Part shown: positions 1 to 7,973 of the stretch, one piece after another | How positions within the stretch are numbered: the first letter of the stretch is position 1 | How the letters are laid out: every line of letters starts with the position of its first letter | Assembly: GCA_029194535.1 (NCBI GenBank) | Contig: JARFXR010000001.1 | Location: forward strand, 248,001-312,000 | Length of the DNA stretch: 64,000 nt | Source of the DNA: Nitrospira sp. | Lineage (GTDB): Bacteria > Nitrospirota > Nitrospiria > Nitrospirales > Nitrospiraceae | Direction: 5' to 3' | Program-made: the position numbers and the translations under genes | The notes under the pieces: generated by a model | What the model saw: only the letters and a program-made list of their open reading frames with translations | Databases searched by the model: none | What the model was told of the DNA's origin: nothing

Positions 1-320
1 ACATAGCGGACCGGCTGATCGGAGTACTTGCCGATCTCTTTCTTGAGCCAGGTCGCCGCCTCGGCGCTGATCGGATCCGTGACGATCACCCCTTTGGGAG
101 TCGTGATGAAAATGGCCTGGTGGAACTGATGTCGGAACGCGTACACGCCGTCGCCCAGGCTCGTGATCTCGTTCTCCGGACGGCTCTCCTGCCCGAATAC
201 AGGCCAGCTCTGCCCCAGCAGACCCACGAGCGCCAACATCATAAGTATGCGCCTGGCCACAGCCGGCACACAGGTCGCGCCGTCCCGATTCACCGCCCTC
301 CGTCTCTCGATGTTCTTCAT
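1..320 (-). CDS. MBL-fold metallo-hydrolase, N-terminal part (runs off window)
   Basis: Reading leftward from ATG at 320 gives 106 codons without a stop up to the window edge. An N-terminal hydrophobic stretch (about residues 25-42, ending VFGQE) suggests export. It is followed by GDGVYAFRHQFHQAIFITTP and GVIVTDPISAEAATWLKKEI, the usual opening beta strands and first helix of metallo-beta-lactamase-fold hydrolases. The HxHxDH metal site would lie beyond the edge, so catalytic competence cannot be judged. An AGGAGCG ribosome site sits just upstream of the ATG. The substrate is unknown. Confidence 0.7.
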   Translation of the reverse strand, partial: MKNIERRRAVNRDGATCVPAVARRILMMLALVGLLGQSWPVFGQESRPENEITSLGDGVYAFRHQFHQAIFITTPKGVIVTDPISAEAATWLKKEIGKYSDQPVRY

Positions 321-421
321 AGCCGCTCCTTTACGGTCGTCCTCCATTATGGTTCTCCGCTCTCCCATCACGATCAGGCCGTCGGGCATCCCGATTTCCG
401 GCTTCCTCCCGTGGACGCTTG

Positions 422-847
422 TCAGGCTCCCAGTTTCGCATCCATCGTAATGGTCGTATTCAGCAGACGTGAGACGGGGCAGCCGGTCTTGGCCGCCGTG
501 GTCGCCTTCTCCCACGCGGTGGCGTCGGCCTTCGGAACCGTACCCTTCACGTCCAAATGAATCTTGGTGACCGTCCACCCTGCGTCGAGCTTCTCAAATT
601 GCACCGTGGCGGTCGTTTCGAGTTTCTCCGGTACGAGGCCGGCATTGCTCAACTGCGCCGACAGCGCCATCGTAAAGCAGCCGGCATGAGCCGCCGCAAT
701 GAGCTCTTCCGGATTCGTGCCCTTCCCGCTTTCGAATCTGGTGCCGAACGAATACTGGGCCTGCGACAGGACACCGCTCTCCGTTGAGACGGTTCCCTTG
801 CCCGCCTTCAGATCTCCCCGCCACGCGGCGGATGCGCTTCGTTTCAT
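422..847 (-). CDS. OsmC/Ohr-family peroxiredoxin-like protein
   Basis: A 141-residue protein of normal OsmC length. Family members reduce organic hydroperoxides with a pair of cysteines. Both are present: Cys57 in [10 protein letters not shown] and Cys123 in TGCPVSRLL. The start at 847 is preferred over an in-frame ATG at 871 because a GGGAGGAG ribosome site lies between them and would be inside the longer protein. OsmC-type [12 protein letters not shown] near the N-terminus is more like OsmC than Ohr. It stands alone between the hydrolase and the sugar dehydrogenase, all on the minus strand. Confidence 0.88.
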   Translation of the reverse strand: MKRSASAAWRGDLKAGKGTVSTESGVLSQAQYSFGTRFESGKGTNPEELIAAAHAGCFTMALSAQLSNAGLVPEKLETTATVQFEKLDAGWTVTKIHLDVKGTVPKADATAWEKATTAAKTGCPVSRLLNTTITMDAKLGA

Positions 848-899
848 CATGTTCTCCTCCCTGTCCATCAATGGACTGCGTGGCCCGTCGGCGACGGGC

Positions 900-2075
900 T
901 CATGGTTGTCGATAGCTGATGCGGTAGATCACCCCCGCCAGGTCGTCGGATACCAGGAGCGCGCCGTCGGGCATGACCAGGACGTCGGCCGGGCGCCCCC
1001 AGGCCTGCTGACCGCGCAACCAGCCCTGCGCAAACACGGCATAGGTCGGAGCGCCTTGCTGGTCCCGTGACACGACCGTAATTCGATAGCCGTTTTTCTC
1101 CGTCCGATTCCACGAGCCGTGCTCCGCGATGAAGATTCGGCCCCGGTATTCGGGCGGGAACATCGCGCCGGTATAGAAGCGCATGCCGAGCGACGCCACA
1201 TGAGGGCCAAGCGCCACGGCGGGCGGCGTAAACTCCGGGCAGGAGTGTTTAGCCCCGAACTCCGGATCGGCAATCGTGCCCCCGTGACAATAGGGATAGC
1301 CGAAATGGAGGCCCGCTTTCGGCGCATGATTGAGCTCATCCGGCGGTTGATCGTCGCCGAGCCAGTCACGACCGTTGTCCGTAAACCACAACTCCCGTGT
1401 AGCCGGATCCCAATCGAAGCCGACCGAATTCCGGACGCCGCGGGCGACCACTTCATAGTCTCCGCCGTCCTCGTTGATGCGCGCGATAAGCCCGTACCGG
1501 TCCGGCTCCGGCTCGCAGATATTGCACGGCGCCCCGACCGGGACGTAGAGTTTCCCGTCCGGTCCGAAGGCGATGAACTTCCAGCCGTGCGACCTCTCCT
1601 TCGGAAAGCGGTCCGTGACCGTCACCGCCGCAGGAGGATTCGACAGCCGTTCCTCGATGCCGTCGAACCTCAGGATACGATCGACGGAGGAGACGTAGAG
1701 CGCCCCCTTTCGATAGGCCACGCCCACGGGCATAGGGAGTCCACTGGCGACCGTGAAGACCTGATCGGCCCGCTGGTCTCCATCCTTGTCGACGACCGCG
1801 TACACGTTTCCTTTCTCCTTGCTGCCGACGAAGAGGGTGCCGTTCCGGCCAAGGGTCATGCCTCGGGCATTCGGCACATCGGCCGCATAGATCGCAATCG
1901 TGAAACCCGGCGGGAGCGTGATGCGGTCCAGCGGGAGTGACGCGGCCCCGGCTTGCGTGACGAATAGGCAGAGCCAGACCATCCACCACCAGCGTACGGG
2001 TCGCACCCGGTCCGCCCGTCCGGTCTGAAGGGGCACCTGAGGATCATAGATCCCGATGTCGTGACTCTCTGGCAT
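900..2075 (-). CDS. PQQ-dependent sugar (aldose/sorbosone) dehydrogenase
   Basis: A 391-residue six-bladed beta-propeller dehydrogenase of the glucose/sorbosone dehydrogenase family. A hydrophobic segment [16 protein letters not shown] near residue 30 looks like a signal sequence, so the enzyme probably works in the periplasm. Seen in order: [10 protein letters not shown] opening blade, [65 protein letters not shown] and IAEHGSWNR, which carry the His, Arg and Asp residues used for PQQ and calcium in this family. The start at 2075 follows a GGAGGACCCT ribosome site; the frame stays open upstream but overlaps pqqE. It lies 50 bp downstream of pqqE, so the gene and its cofactor pathway are probably cotranscribed. 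Confidence 0.88.
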   Translation of the reverse strand: MPESHDIGIYDPQVPLQTGRADRVRPVRWWWMVWLCLFVTQAGAASLPLDRITLPPGFTIAIYAADVPNARGMTLGRNGTLFVGSKEKGNVYAVVDKDGDQRADQVFTVASGLPMPVGVAYRKGALYVSSVDRILRFDGIEERLSNPPAAVTVTDRFPKERSHGWKFIAFGPDGKLYVPVGAPCNICEPEPDRYGLIARINEDGGDYEVVARGVRNSVGFDWDPATRELWFTDNGRDWLGDDQPPDELNHAPKAGLHFGYPYCHGGTIADPEFGAKHSCPEFTPPAVALGPHVASLGMRFYTGAMFPPEYRGRIFIAEHGSWNRTEKNGYRITVVSRDQQGAPTYAVFAQGWLRGQQAWGRPADVLVMPDGALLVSDDLAGVIYRISYRQP

Positions 2076-2125
2076 AGGGTCCTCCGTCGGCTGAGGCAGC
2101 ACGAGGTCGCCTCCGCAAGTCTCAG

Positions 2126-3238
2126 CTACCCCGCACCATTCATGACAGGCCGTGGCGTGTCGCGATACTCGAAGACGACCGGCGTCCCGGTCTGGTGAAC
2201 GGCTCGGTCCCGCGCTGCTTCGATCGTCCGGTGGTCCGGCGCCAACGCACAGGCCGGATCGGCGGCGCCCGCGTTTCCCGTCACATGATAGGCCTGGCAT
2301 CGACAGCCGCCGAAATCCTCCGTCCGGCTCGGACAGGACCGGCAAGGGTCGGGCAGCCACTCCTCCCCTCGGAATCGGTTGAAACCGTCGGACCGCTCCC
2401 AGATCTCCGCAAGCGGCCGCTGCCGGACATTGTCGAAGCTGAGGCCCGGGATCGTGCAGGCCAGGTGGCAGGGCAGCGCCAATCCCTCGGGATTCACGAC
2501 CAGATAGCGACGACCCCAACCGTCCATACAGGCCTTCGGTCGATCCGCGTAATAGTCCGGCAGGACGAAGCACAGGTCCATCGTGCCGCGGAGCCGCCGT
2601 TTGGCTTCGATGGCAACGGGCCTCGCCCGTTCGATCTGTTCGCGAGTCGGCAGGAGAGCCGTCCGATTGCGCAGGGCCCAGCCGAGATACTGCACATTCG
2701 CCAACTCGAGGCGGTCCGGCCCGATCCGTTCAGCCAGCCGGATGATGTCCTCGATCTCGCCCAGATTCTCCCGATGGAGCACCACGTTCATGGTCAGCGG
2801 CAGCCCCAGAGATTTGACCCATCGCATGACCGCGAGTTTCCGTCCGAAGACCGGTCCTCCGGCCATGGCGTCGGCGTCCGCCTGTCGGGCGTCTTGCACC
2901 GACACCTGGACACTGTCCAATCCGCACGCCTTCAACCGGCCCAGCCGCTCGACGGTCAAAGGGATCCCGCTCGTGATCAAATTGCTGTACAGCCCCCGCG
3001 CGGCCGCTCGTTCGATGAGCCGTTCCAGATCATCCCGCAGCAGCGGCTCGCCTCCGCTAAGATTCACCTGAACTACGCCGAGCGCCTCCGCTTCGTCGAA
3101 AACACGCTGCCAGGTCTCCGTATCGAGCTCGATCCCTGAACCGACCAGGTCCGTCGGATTCGAACAATAGGGACACCGTAGAGGACAGCGATGGGTGAGT
3201 TCGGCGATCAGCGTGTAGGGGCGGTAGATGGTCTTCAT
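2126..3238 (-). CDS. pqqE: PqqA peptide cyclase, radical SAM enzyme PqqE
   Basis: A 370-residue radical SAM/SPASM protein. PqqE forms the Glu-Tyr carbon-carbon cross-link in PqqA, the first step of PQQ synthesis, working with PqqD. The CxxxCxxC cluster motif is at residues 18-25 (THRCPLRCPYCS), followed by NLSGGEPLLR. A cysteine-rich SPASM end (DPCRSCPSRTEDFGGCRC, then DPACALAPDH) binds auxiliary clusters. The ATG overlaps the pqqD stop as ATGA, indicating translational coupling. Last gene of the pqqABCDE block. Confidence 0.96.
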   Translation of the reverse strand: MKTIYRPYTLIAELTHRCPLRCPYCSNPTDLVGSGIELDTETWQRVFDEAEALGVVQVNLSGGEPLLRDDLERLIERAAARGLYSNLITSGIPLTVERLGRLKACGLDSVQVSVQDARQADADAMAGGPVFGRKLAVMRWVKSLGLPLTMNVVLHRENLGEIEDIIRLAERIGPDRLELANVQYLGWALRNRTALLPTREQIERARPVAIEAKRRLRGTMDLCFVLPDYYADRPKACMDGWGRRYLVVNPEGLALPCHLACTIPGLSFDNVRQRPLAEIWERSDGFNRFRGEEWLPDPCRSCPSRTEDFGGCRCQAYHVTGNAGAADPACALAPDHRTIEAARDRAVHQTGTPVVFEYRDTPRPVMNGAG

Positions 3239-3516
3239 TCGGCGTCCTGAATCAGCCCGCGGTCCGCAAGCGCCATAACGAAGGCGCGGACGTCTCGTGC
3301 GATCTCCGCCGGGGCCGCGCCGCCATGCCTGTCAGCCAGCTCTTGGATAATGTCGTCCGTCGTCCGGTCGCCGGTACACCGCTGCAGGATGTCGGATCCC
3401 GTATCATTCAAGTCCAGTCCGGCTTCGGGGTACAGCAGCAGATAGCGGCCCGTTCGCCGATCAAACCGAAGTCGGGCCTTGGGACTAAGCCGAGGCCTGA
3501 CGATGGGGTCGAACAT
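3235..3516 (-). CDS. pqqD: PQQ biosynthesis peptide chaperone PqqD
   Basis: A 93-residue winged-helix protein of normal PqqD size. It holds PqqA and presents it to PqqE. The opening RPRLSPKARLRFDRRTGRYL and the LNDTGSDILQRCTGDRTTDDI segment are typical of the family. It overlaps the end of pqqC by 32 bp and the start of pqqE by 4 bp. It is a separate gene here, not fused to PqqC or PqqE as in some organisms. Confidence 0.95.
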   Translation of the reverse strand: MFDPIVRPRLSPKARLRFDRRTGRYLLLYPEAGLDLNDTGSDILQRCTGDRTTDDIIQELADRHGGAAPAEIARDVRAFVMALADRGLIQDAE

Positions 3517-4249
3517 GGGCGCTCCGTTCGTTCGCCGACATCGGCCCGACGTAGGCGGTATGGACGCAATCGAGCAGATGCCACAAAATTTGCGCCTTCT
3601 TGATCAAGGCCTCCATGCAGGCCGTTTGACGTTCGCGCGTGGTCGCCTCCCGCAGCACGAACGAGACGGCTTGCCTCGCGTCGAGATCGGCGCGCGACAG
3701 GCGCATCCGAAAGTAGGCCAGCGCCTGGGAGCCGACCCAGGGGTAATGGCGAGTCCAGGCGTCCAGCCGCCGGTTCATGAGCGCAGGCGCAAACAACTCG
3801 GTGAGCGAAGAAGCCACGGCTTCGAGCAGCGAAGCCTCCCGCACGAACTGCACGTAGCCGTCGCAGGCCAGCCTGACCCCCGGGAGAACCGATCGCAGGC
3901 TGCGGACCTCGTCGACATCGAGACCCACGCCACGCGCAAGGAGCAACCAGGAGTCGAGTCCCCCGCCACCGGTCTCACCGCCGTCTTGATCCTGGATACG
4001 CCGGATCCAGACCCGCCGGAAGACCGGGTCCTCCGATTTCGAGAGAATCAAGGCATCTTTGATGGGAATCCGCGTTTGATAGTAGTACCGGTTCAAGACC
4101 CATTGCTGGAGCTGTCTTCTTGTCAGCTTCCCTTGGTGCATACGGAGGTGAAACGGATGCCGATCGTGGTAGCGGGAGGCGCCCTCCCGGCGCAGCTTCG
4201 CGAGAAACGCCGCATTCGACAGGGATCGTGGATCGGAGCGCCGACTCAT
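3485..4249 (-). CDS. pqqC: Pyrroloquinoline-quinone synthase PqqC
   Basis: A 254-residue protein of usual length. PqqC carries out the final eight-electron oxidation and ring closure of PQQ without a metal or bound cofactor. Characteristic stretches are YHDRHPFHLRMHQGKL, QQWVLNRYYYQTRIPIKDA, RRIQDQDG and HYPWV. The start ATG at 4249 overlaps the pqqB stop as ATGA; the frame is open further upstream but only inside pqqB. The end overlaps pqqD. Confidence 0.95.
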   Translation of the reverse strand: MSRRSDPRSLSNAAFLAKLRREGASRYHDRHPFHLRMHQGKLTRRQLQQWVLNRYYYQTRIPIKDALILSKSEDPVFRRVWIRRIQDQDGGETGGGGLDSWLLLARGVGLDVDEVRSLRSVLPGVRLACDGYVQFVREASLLEAVASSLTELFAPALMNRRLDAWTRHYPWVGSQALAYFRMRLSRADLDARQAVSFVLREATTRERQTACMEALIKKAQILWHLLDCVHTAYVGPMSANERSAHVRPHRQASA

Positions 4250-5169
4250 ACGTGAATTTCCATCCCGTCTCGTCCGACCTGCCATCCCGCTGCCTCGACC
4301 ATGGCTCGCTCTGGAGCATCCTCGCGCAGGATCGGGTTCGTGTTGTTGATGTGAGTGAAGATCCGGTGTCGGGCGCGAATATCCGCCAATGTCGCCAGGC
4401 TGCCGTCCGCCCCCCCGACGGGCCAATGGGCCAACTCTTCGGCCGACTTTCTGAGAAAACCCGGGACCGACAGCTCGTCGCTCGACCAGAACGTCCCGTC
4501 GAACACAATCCCGTCGACCCCGGCCAATTGATCCAGCAACGCGGCGGTGATGCGCCCGACGGACGACAGATAGGCCAGCACCCGCCCGTTCCCGACCTGG
4601 CGGAATCGAAGTCCCACGTTGAGTTCAGGATGCTCCCTCGCCACCAACCCCTCCAAATGGACGGGCGGTTTCCCCGGTACGGCAAACGCCGTGACCGTCA
4701 AGCCGGACGCAATCCCGTTCGCGCACAGGACGGCGTCCTCTTCTCCAAGCACGAGCCTTCGCCAGGTGACCTGGCCGGGAAACCGTTCCAACGTCCGGTA
4801 CAGCACATTGCCGTCCGTGAATCCCCGTCGGACCGTGTCCGTCGCATAGATGATGAGGGGCTGACTCTCGCGAAGGGAGAGGAGTCCCAGGCAGTGATCA
4901 AGATCCCCATTGGTGAGAAAAATAGCTTCGATCGGCGTAGCGCGCCCCGTCACCGGATGCAGAGAGCCGAAGCCTTCGATCTGCATGCGAATGTCGGGAG
5001 AGGCGTTGATCAAGAACCAGTTGCGTCCGTCCGCGCTCAGACCGTTCGACTCCTGCGTCCGAGGGCTTGCGGCAATGACGCCCTGCCGCAGACCGCGACA
5101 GTTGCCGCATGCGCAGTTCCATTGCGGAAAGCCTCCGCCGGCTGCCGACCCCAAGATCCGCAGGATCAT
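4246..5169 (-). CDS. pqqB: PQQ biosynthesis protein PqqB
   Basis: A 307-residue metallo-beta-lactamase-fold protein, thought to hydroxylate the diglycine-like or cross-linked tyrosine intermediate. It starts MILRILGSAAGGGFPQWNC and shows the CxCxxC zinc motif (NCACGNCRG) and the modified metal motif NGDLDHCLGLL typical of PqqB. ATG at 5169 overlaps the pqqA stop (ATGA). A 17-codon upstream extension in frame lies inside pqqA and is rejected. Confidence 0.95.
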   Translation of the reverse strand: MILRILGSAAGGGFPQWNCACGNCRGLRQGVIAASPRTQESNGLSADGRNWFLINASPDIRMQIEGFGSLHPVTGRATPIEAIFLTNGDLDHCLGLLSLRESQPLIIYATDTVRRGFTDGNVLYRTLERFPGQVTWRRLVLGEEDAVLCANGIASGLTVTAFAVPGKPPVHLEGLVAREHPELNVGLRFRQVGNGRVLAYLSSVGRITAALLDQLAGVDGIVFDGTFWSSDELSVPGFLRKSAEELAHWPVGGADGSLATLADIRARHRIFTHINNTNPILREDAPERAMVEAAGWQVGRDGMEIHV

Positions 5170-5324
5170 GTCGTCGCCGCTGGGCGTTCCTGCTGCGAAG
5201 CCGTGGTCTCTGCCGCGCACTGGGCCTCTCTGAGGTCCGGGATGTCGTCACGATCCTGCTGGTAGCCGTTAATCTCGGCGTCCATCCTGATTTCCGTAAA
5301 GGCAGGCGTTTCCCATTTGCGCAT
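5166..5324 (-). CDS. pqqA: PQQ precursor peptide PqqA, C-terminally extended
   Basis: A 52-residue peptide starting MRKWETPAFTEIRMDAEING and containing the Glu-x-x-x-Tyr pair (E17, Y21) that PqqE joins to make PQQ. A strong GGAAGGAGG ribosome site precedes ATG 5324. Most PqqA peptides stop within a few residues of the tyrosine (about 22-30 in total); this one carries a hydrophilic tail of about 30 residues rich in Asp, Glu, Gln and Ala. The tail overlaps pqqB by 4 bp. It must be removed to free the cross-linked dipeptide, and no pqqF/pqqG protease gene is in the window. Confidence 0.9.
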   Translation of the reverse strand: MRKWETPAFTEIRMDAEINGYQQDRDDIPDLREAQCAAETTASQQERPAATT

Positions 5325-5363
5325 GATCCCTCCTTCCGGCCTGTGATGAGGCGGCCGCACTAT

Positions 5364-5387
5364 GAGATGTCCTTCGAGATGTCCTTC
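5364..5387. repeat. Tandem 12-bp repeat upstream of pqqA
   Basis: GAGATGTCCTTC occurs twice head to tail, about 40-63 bp upstream of the pqqA start codon and downstream of the antiporter end. The placement would suit a regulator site or leader element for the pqq operon, but no known binding motif is recognised. Confidence 0.35.
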
Positions 5388-5484
5388 AAGATTTCCATCG
5401 CATCCATCGTACACGGAAATGATTCCCGGATCACCAGAGGGCTGCTCGAGACGGGGGCGCCGGACGATGCAGGACCGGATCGGC

Positions 5485-7119
5485 TCATCGCCGTTCGCCC
5501 GCGTACTCGATCATCCGGCGGGCGATCTCCTGCTCGCCCGTGATGACCACCCCGGCGCCCCGGCGCCGGAGATGTTCCGCTTCCGCATCGGACTGCGCGC
5601 ACGCCGCGACTTCGATCGACGGATTGAGGGCCCGGGCGCGCTCGATGACCTGGCCGGCCTCGAACACGTTGGGGATCGCGCTGATCAGCATGCGCGCGCG
5701 GCCCACTTGGGCGGCTTCGAGTATTCCCGGCGCCTCCGCATTGCCGAGAATCACCCGCTCTCCTTGCACGCGCAACGTGCGGACGACTTCGGCGTCGTTT
5801 TCGATGACCAGGACCGGCTGATTCTCGTCCCTCAGCGCCCGATGCACCAGTGAGCCGACCCGGCCGTGCCCGACGAGAATCACGTGATCCTTGGCCGAGA
5901 AGGCCGGTGCGGTCGCAGGCCCGGCCCGACGGCCACGCGGCTGGAGCCGGTCCACGATCATGAACCACACGGGGTTCATGACGATGGACAGAATCGCGCC
6001 CGCCAAAATCAGATCTCGCCCCTCGTGCGGCAGCAGATTCCAATGGACGCCGAGTTCCGCCAGCATGAACGAAAATTCGCCGATCTGTGCCAGGCTGGCC
6101 GAAATGGTGAGCGCCACGCGCTGGGGGTGTCCGAACAACAGGGCGATCACCCAGGCGGCAAGCGATTTTCCCACCAGGATGATCAGCAACGTCCCGGCGA
6201 CGGCCCAGGGCTGGCGGACCAGGATGCTCGGGTCGAACAGCATGCCCACCGCGACGAAAAAGAGGACGGCGAAGGCGTCCCGTAACGGAAGCGTGTCGGC
6301 CGCCGCTTTATGGCTCAGTTCGGATTCGTTCAGGATCAGCCCGGCAAAGAACGCCCCCAGCGCGAAGGAGACGCCGAAGAGAGTGGCCGATCCGAAGGCC
6401 GTGCCGAGCGCGATGGCCAACAGGGCCAGCGTGAACAATTCACGCGATCCGGTCTTCGACACCTGTTCCAAGGCCCACGGGATCACCCGCTTGCCGATGA
6501 CCAGCATCAAGGTGATGAAGAGCAGGACCTTGCCGAGCGTCACCGCGAGCGTGAACAGGAGCGGACCGAGCTGTGCCGAAGGTCCGGACGAGCCCTTCAG
6601 CGCGCCCGACAGCGCCGGCACCACCACCAAGGCGACGACCATGGCGATGTCTTCGACGATCAGCCATCCGATCGCAATCCGGCCCTCGGACGTGTCGACC
6701 AGGCGCCGGTCTTCCAGTGCTCGAAGCAGGACGACCGTGCTCGCAGTGGACAACGCCAAGCCGAACATCAAACCGGTGCCGAGAGACCACCCGATCGCAT
6801 ATCCCAGTCCCCATCCGAGGCCGGTGGCTATGATGATCTGCGCGATGGCGCCGGGAATGGCGATGTGCCGCACGGACAGCAGGTCGCTGATCGAGAAATG
6901 GAGCCCCACCCCGAACATCAGAAGAATCACGCCGACTTCAGCCAGCTCCGGCGCCAGCGAGCCGTCGGCCACGAACCCCGGTGTGAACGGGCCGATCACG
7001 ATACCCGCCAGCAAGTATCCGACGACGGGAGCCACCCGGAGGCGGTTCGCGATCGCGCCGAACACGAACGCGACCACGAAGCCGCCGACCAAGATGGAAA
7101 TCAGGGGATGTGGGGTCAT
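5485..7119 (-). CDS. CPA2-family cation:proton antiporter with TrkA-N domain (YbaL/Kef-like)
   Basis: A 544-residue protein. About 12 hydrophobic segments run from PLISILVGGFVVAFVFGAIA to roughly residue 385 and include the GYLLAGIVIGPFTPG motif, the antiporter core of KefB/KefC/YbaL. A cytosolic Rossmann domain follows from about residue 405 (HVILVGHGRVGSLVHRAL), the NAD(P)-binding RCK/TrkA-N fold that gates flux. It probably exchanges potassium or sodium for protons at the inner membrane. No strong ribosome site is seen at ATG 7119. It is a single gene divergent from nothing, upstream of pqqA. Confidence 0.87.
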   Translation of the reverse strand: MTPHPLISILVGGFVVAFVFGAIANRLRVAPVVGYLLAGIVIGPFTPGFVADGSLAPELAEVGVILLMFGVGLHFSISDLLSVRHIAIPGAIAQIIIATGLGWGLGYAIGWSLGTGLMFGLALSTASTVVLLRALEDRRLVDTSEGRIAIGWLIVEDIAMVVALVVVPALSGALKGSSGPSAQLGPLLFTLAVTLGKVLLFITLMLVIGKRVIPWALEQVSKTGSRELFTLALLAIALGTAFGSATLFGVSFALGAFFAGLILNESELSHKAAADTLPLRDAFAVLFFVAVGMLFDPSILVRQPWAVAGTLLIILVGKSLAAWVIALLFGHPQRVALTISASLAQIGEFSFMLAELGVHWNLLPHEGRDLILAGAILSIVMNPVWFMIVDRLQPRGRRAGPATAPAFSAKDHVILVGHGRVGSLVHRALRDENQPVLVIENDAEVVRTLRVQGERVILGNAEAPGILEAAQVGRARMLISAIPNVFEAGQVIERARALNPSIEVAACAQSDAEAEHLRRRGAGVVITGEQEIARRMIEYAGERR

Positions 7120-7277
7120 GTGCCAGGTCCAGACATCAGACAGCGCCTGCCGATTATGTTCATCATGTCCTTGTCAGAGTAAGAGCGAGGCCTCCGGGCG
7201 ACCGAAGAGACGTTCATGATCGCTTCGCTTCGAGAATGATAAAGACGAGGGAGCCGGCGGGCAAGACCTTGAACCAC

Positions 7278-7820
7278 TCACTCGCGGGGCTGTTGTTCGA
7301 TGCCGGCGCGCAGGCGATACCCGGCCCGCTCCAGCGCGCGATGCACGGCGTGCATCACCGCGGGACCGTCCGAGTGGGGCATCACGCTCACCTCTGGAGC
7401 CGCACGAAGCTTGGCGAGGAGTTGCTCCGCTTCGGAGACGGCCAACTCGTCGCAGATTTCATAGACACCGCCTGGGCCTTCCTCCAGCTGATCGTGGTCC
7501 GCGAGGATGGCTCGGATCGTCGCGATGATTGCACCCGTCGGTGTCGGCATCAGGAGCGCCGCGAGGGCCCCGTGATCGAGCCGGAGCTTGGCGGCCACAG
7601 GAAGCGGTTCCCCACCCCGAAGTCGGTGAACAGCGGTGAGGAGGATCTTCTCTTCCATTCCAATGTGCCGTAGCAGCCCTGCACGGAATAGGGCGTATGA
7701 AGAGTCGTCAAGCTTGTCGGAATCGGTCGCAGTCGCCTGCAACAGCCTCTCGAGTCGCCGGTGATCCTCCGTGAGGTAGCACCCAAGAGGCCCGCTCGTC
7801 CGGATTGTCGCTTCACCCAT
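7278..7820 (-). CDS. Hemerythrin (HHE) domain protein
   Basis: A 180-residue helical protein. Histidines and acids expected for a di-iron HHE centre occur in series: LTEDHRRLERLL, RHIGMEEKILL, LRLDHGALAAL and LADHDQLEEG. The C-terminal 50 residues (PEVSVMPHSDGPAVMHAVHR) are outside the bundle. Such proteins bind oxygen, nitric oxide or iron in the cytosol. The start at 7820 (MGEATIRTSG) is chosen over a 7-codon longer form because the extension is unlike the family. Monocistronic by spacing. Confidence 0.8.
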   Translation of the reverse strand: MGEATIRTSGPLGCYLTEDHRRLERLLQATATDSDKLDDSSYALFRAGLLRHIGMEEKILLTAVHRLRGGEPLPVAAKLRLDHGALAALLMPTPTGAIIATIRAILADHDQLEEGPGGVYEICDELAVSEAEQLLAKLRAAPEVSVMPHSDGPAVMHAVHRALERAGYRLRAGIEQQPRE

Positions 7821-7973
7821 TACACGTCTCCACACGCACACGCGTGCATCTTCGCCGGCTCGCCGCCCCCGGAGGCCGCCCCAACCGGCGAATCGGGAAG
7901 CCCGATCCCCGATGATTACGCATGGATTCCTTTTCCGACGCGGACCTCGCGGGCAGGGCTCAAACCCTTACGC

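Noticed and set aside
2076-2573. 166-codon N-terminal extension of the sugar dehydrogenase
   Set aside because: It overlaps the pqqE coding region in another frame, lacks family similarity, and a good ribosome site precedes ATG 2075.
5400-5484. Rho-independent terminator or riboswitch upstream of pqqA
   Set aside because: No convincing stem with a U-run or known aptamer core was found; only the 12-bp tandem repeat stands out.
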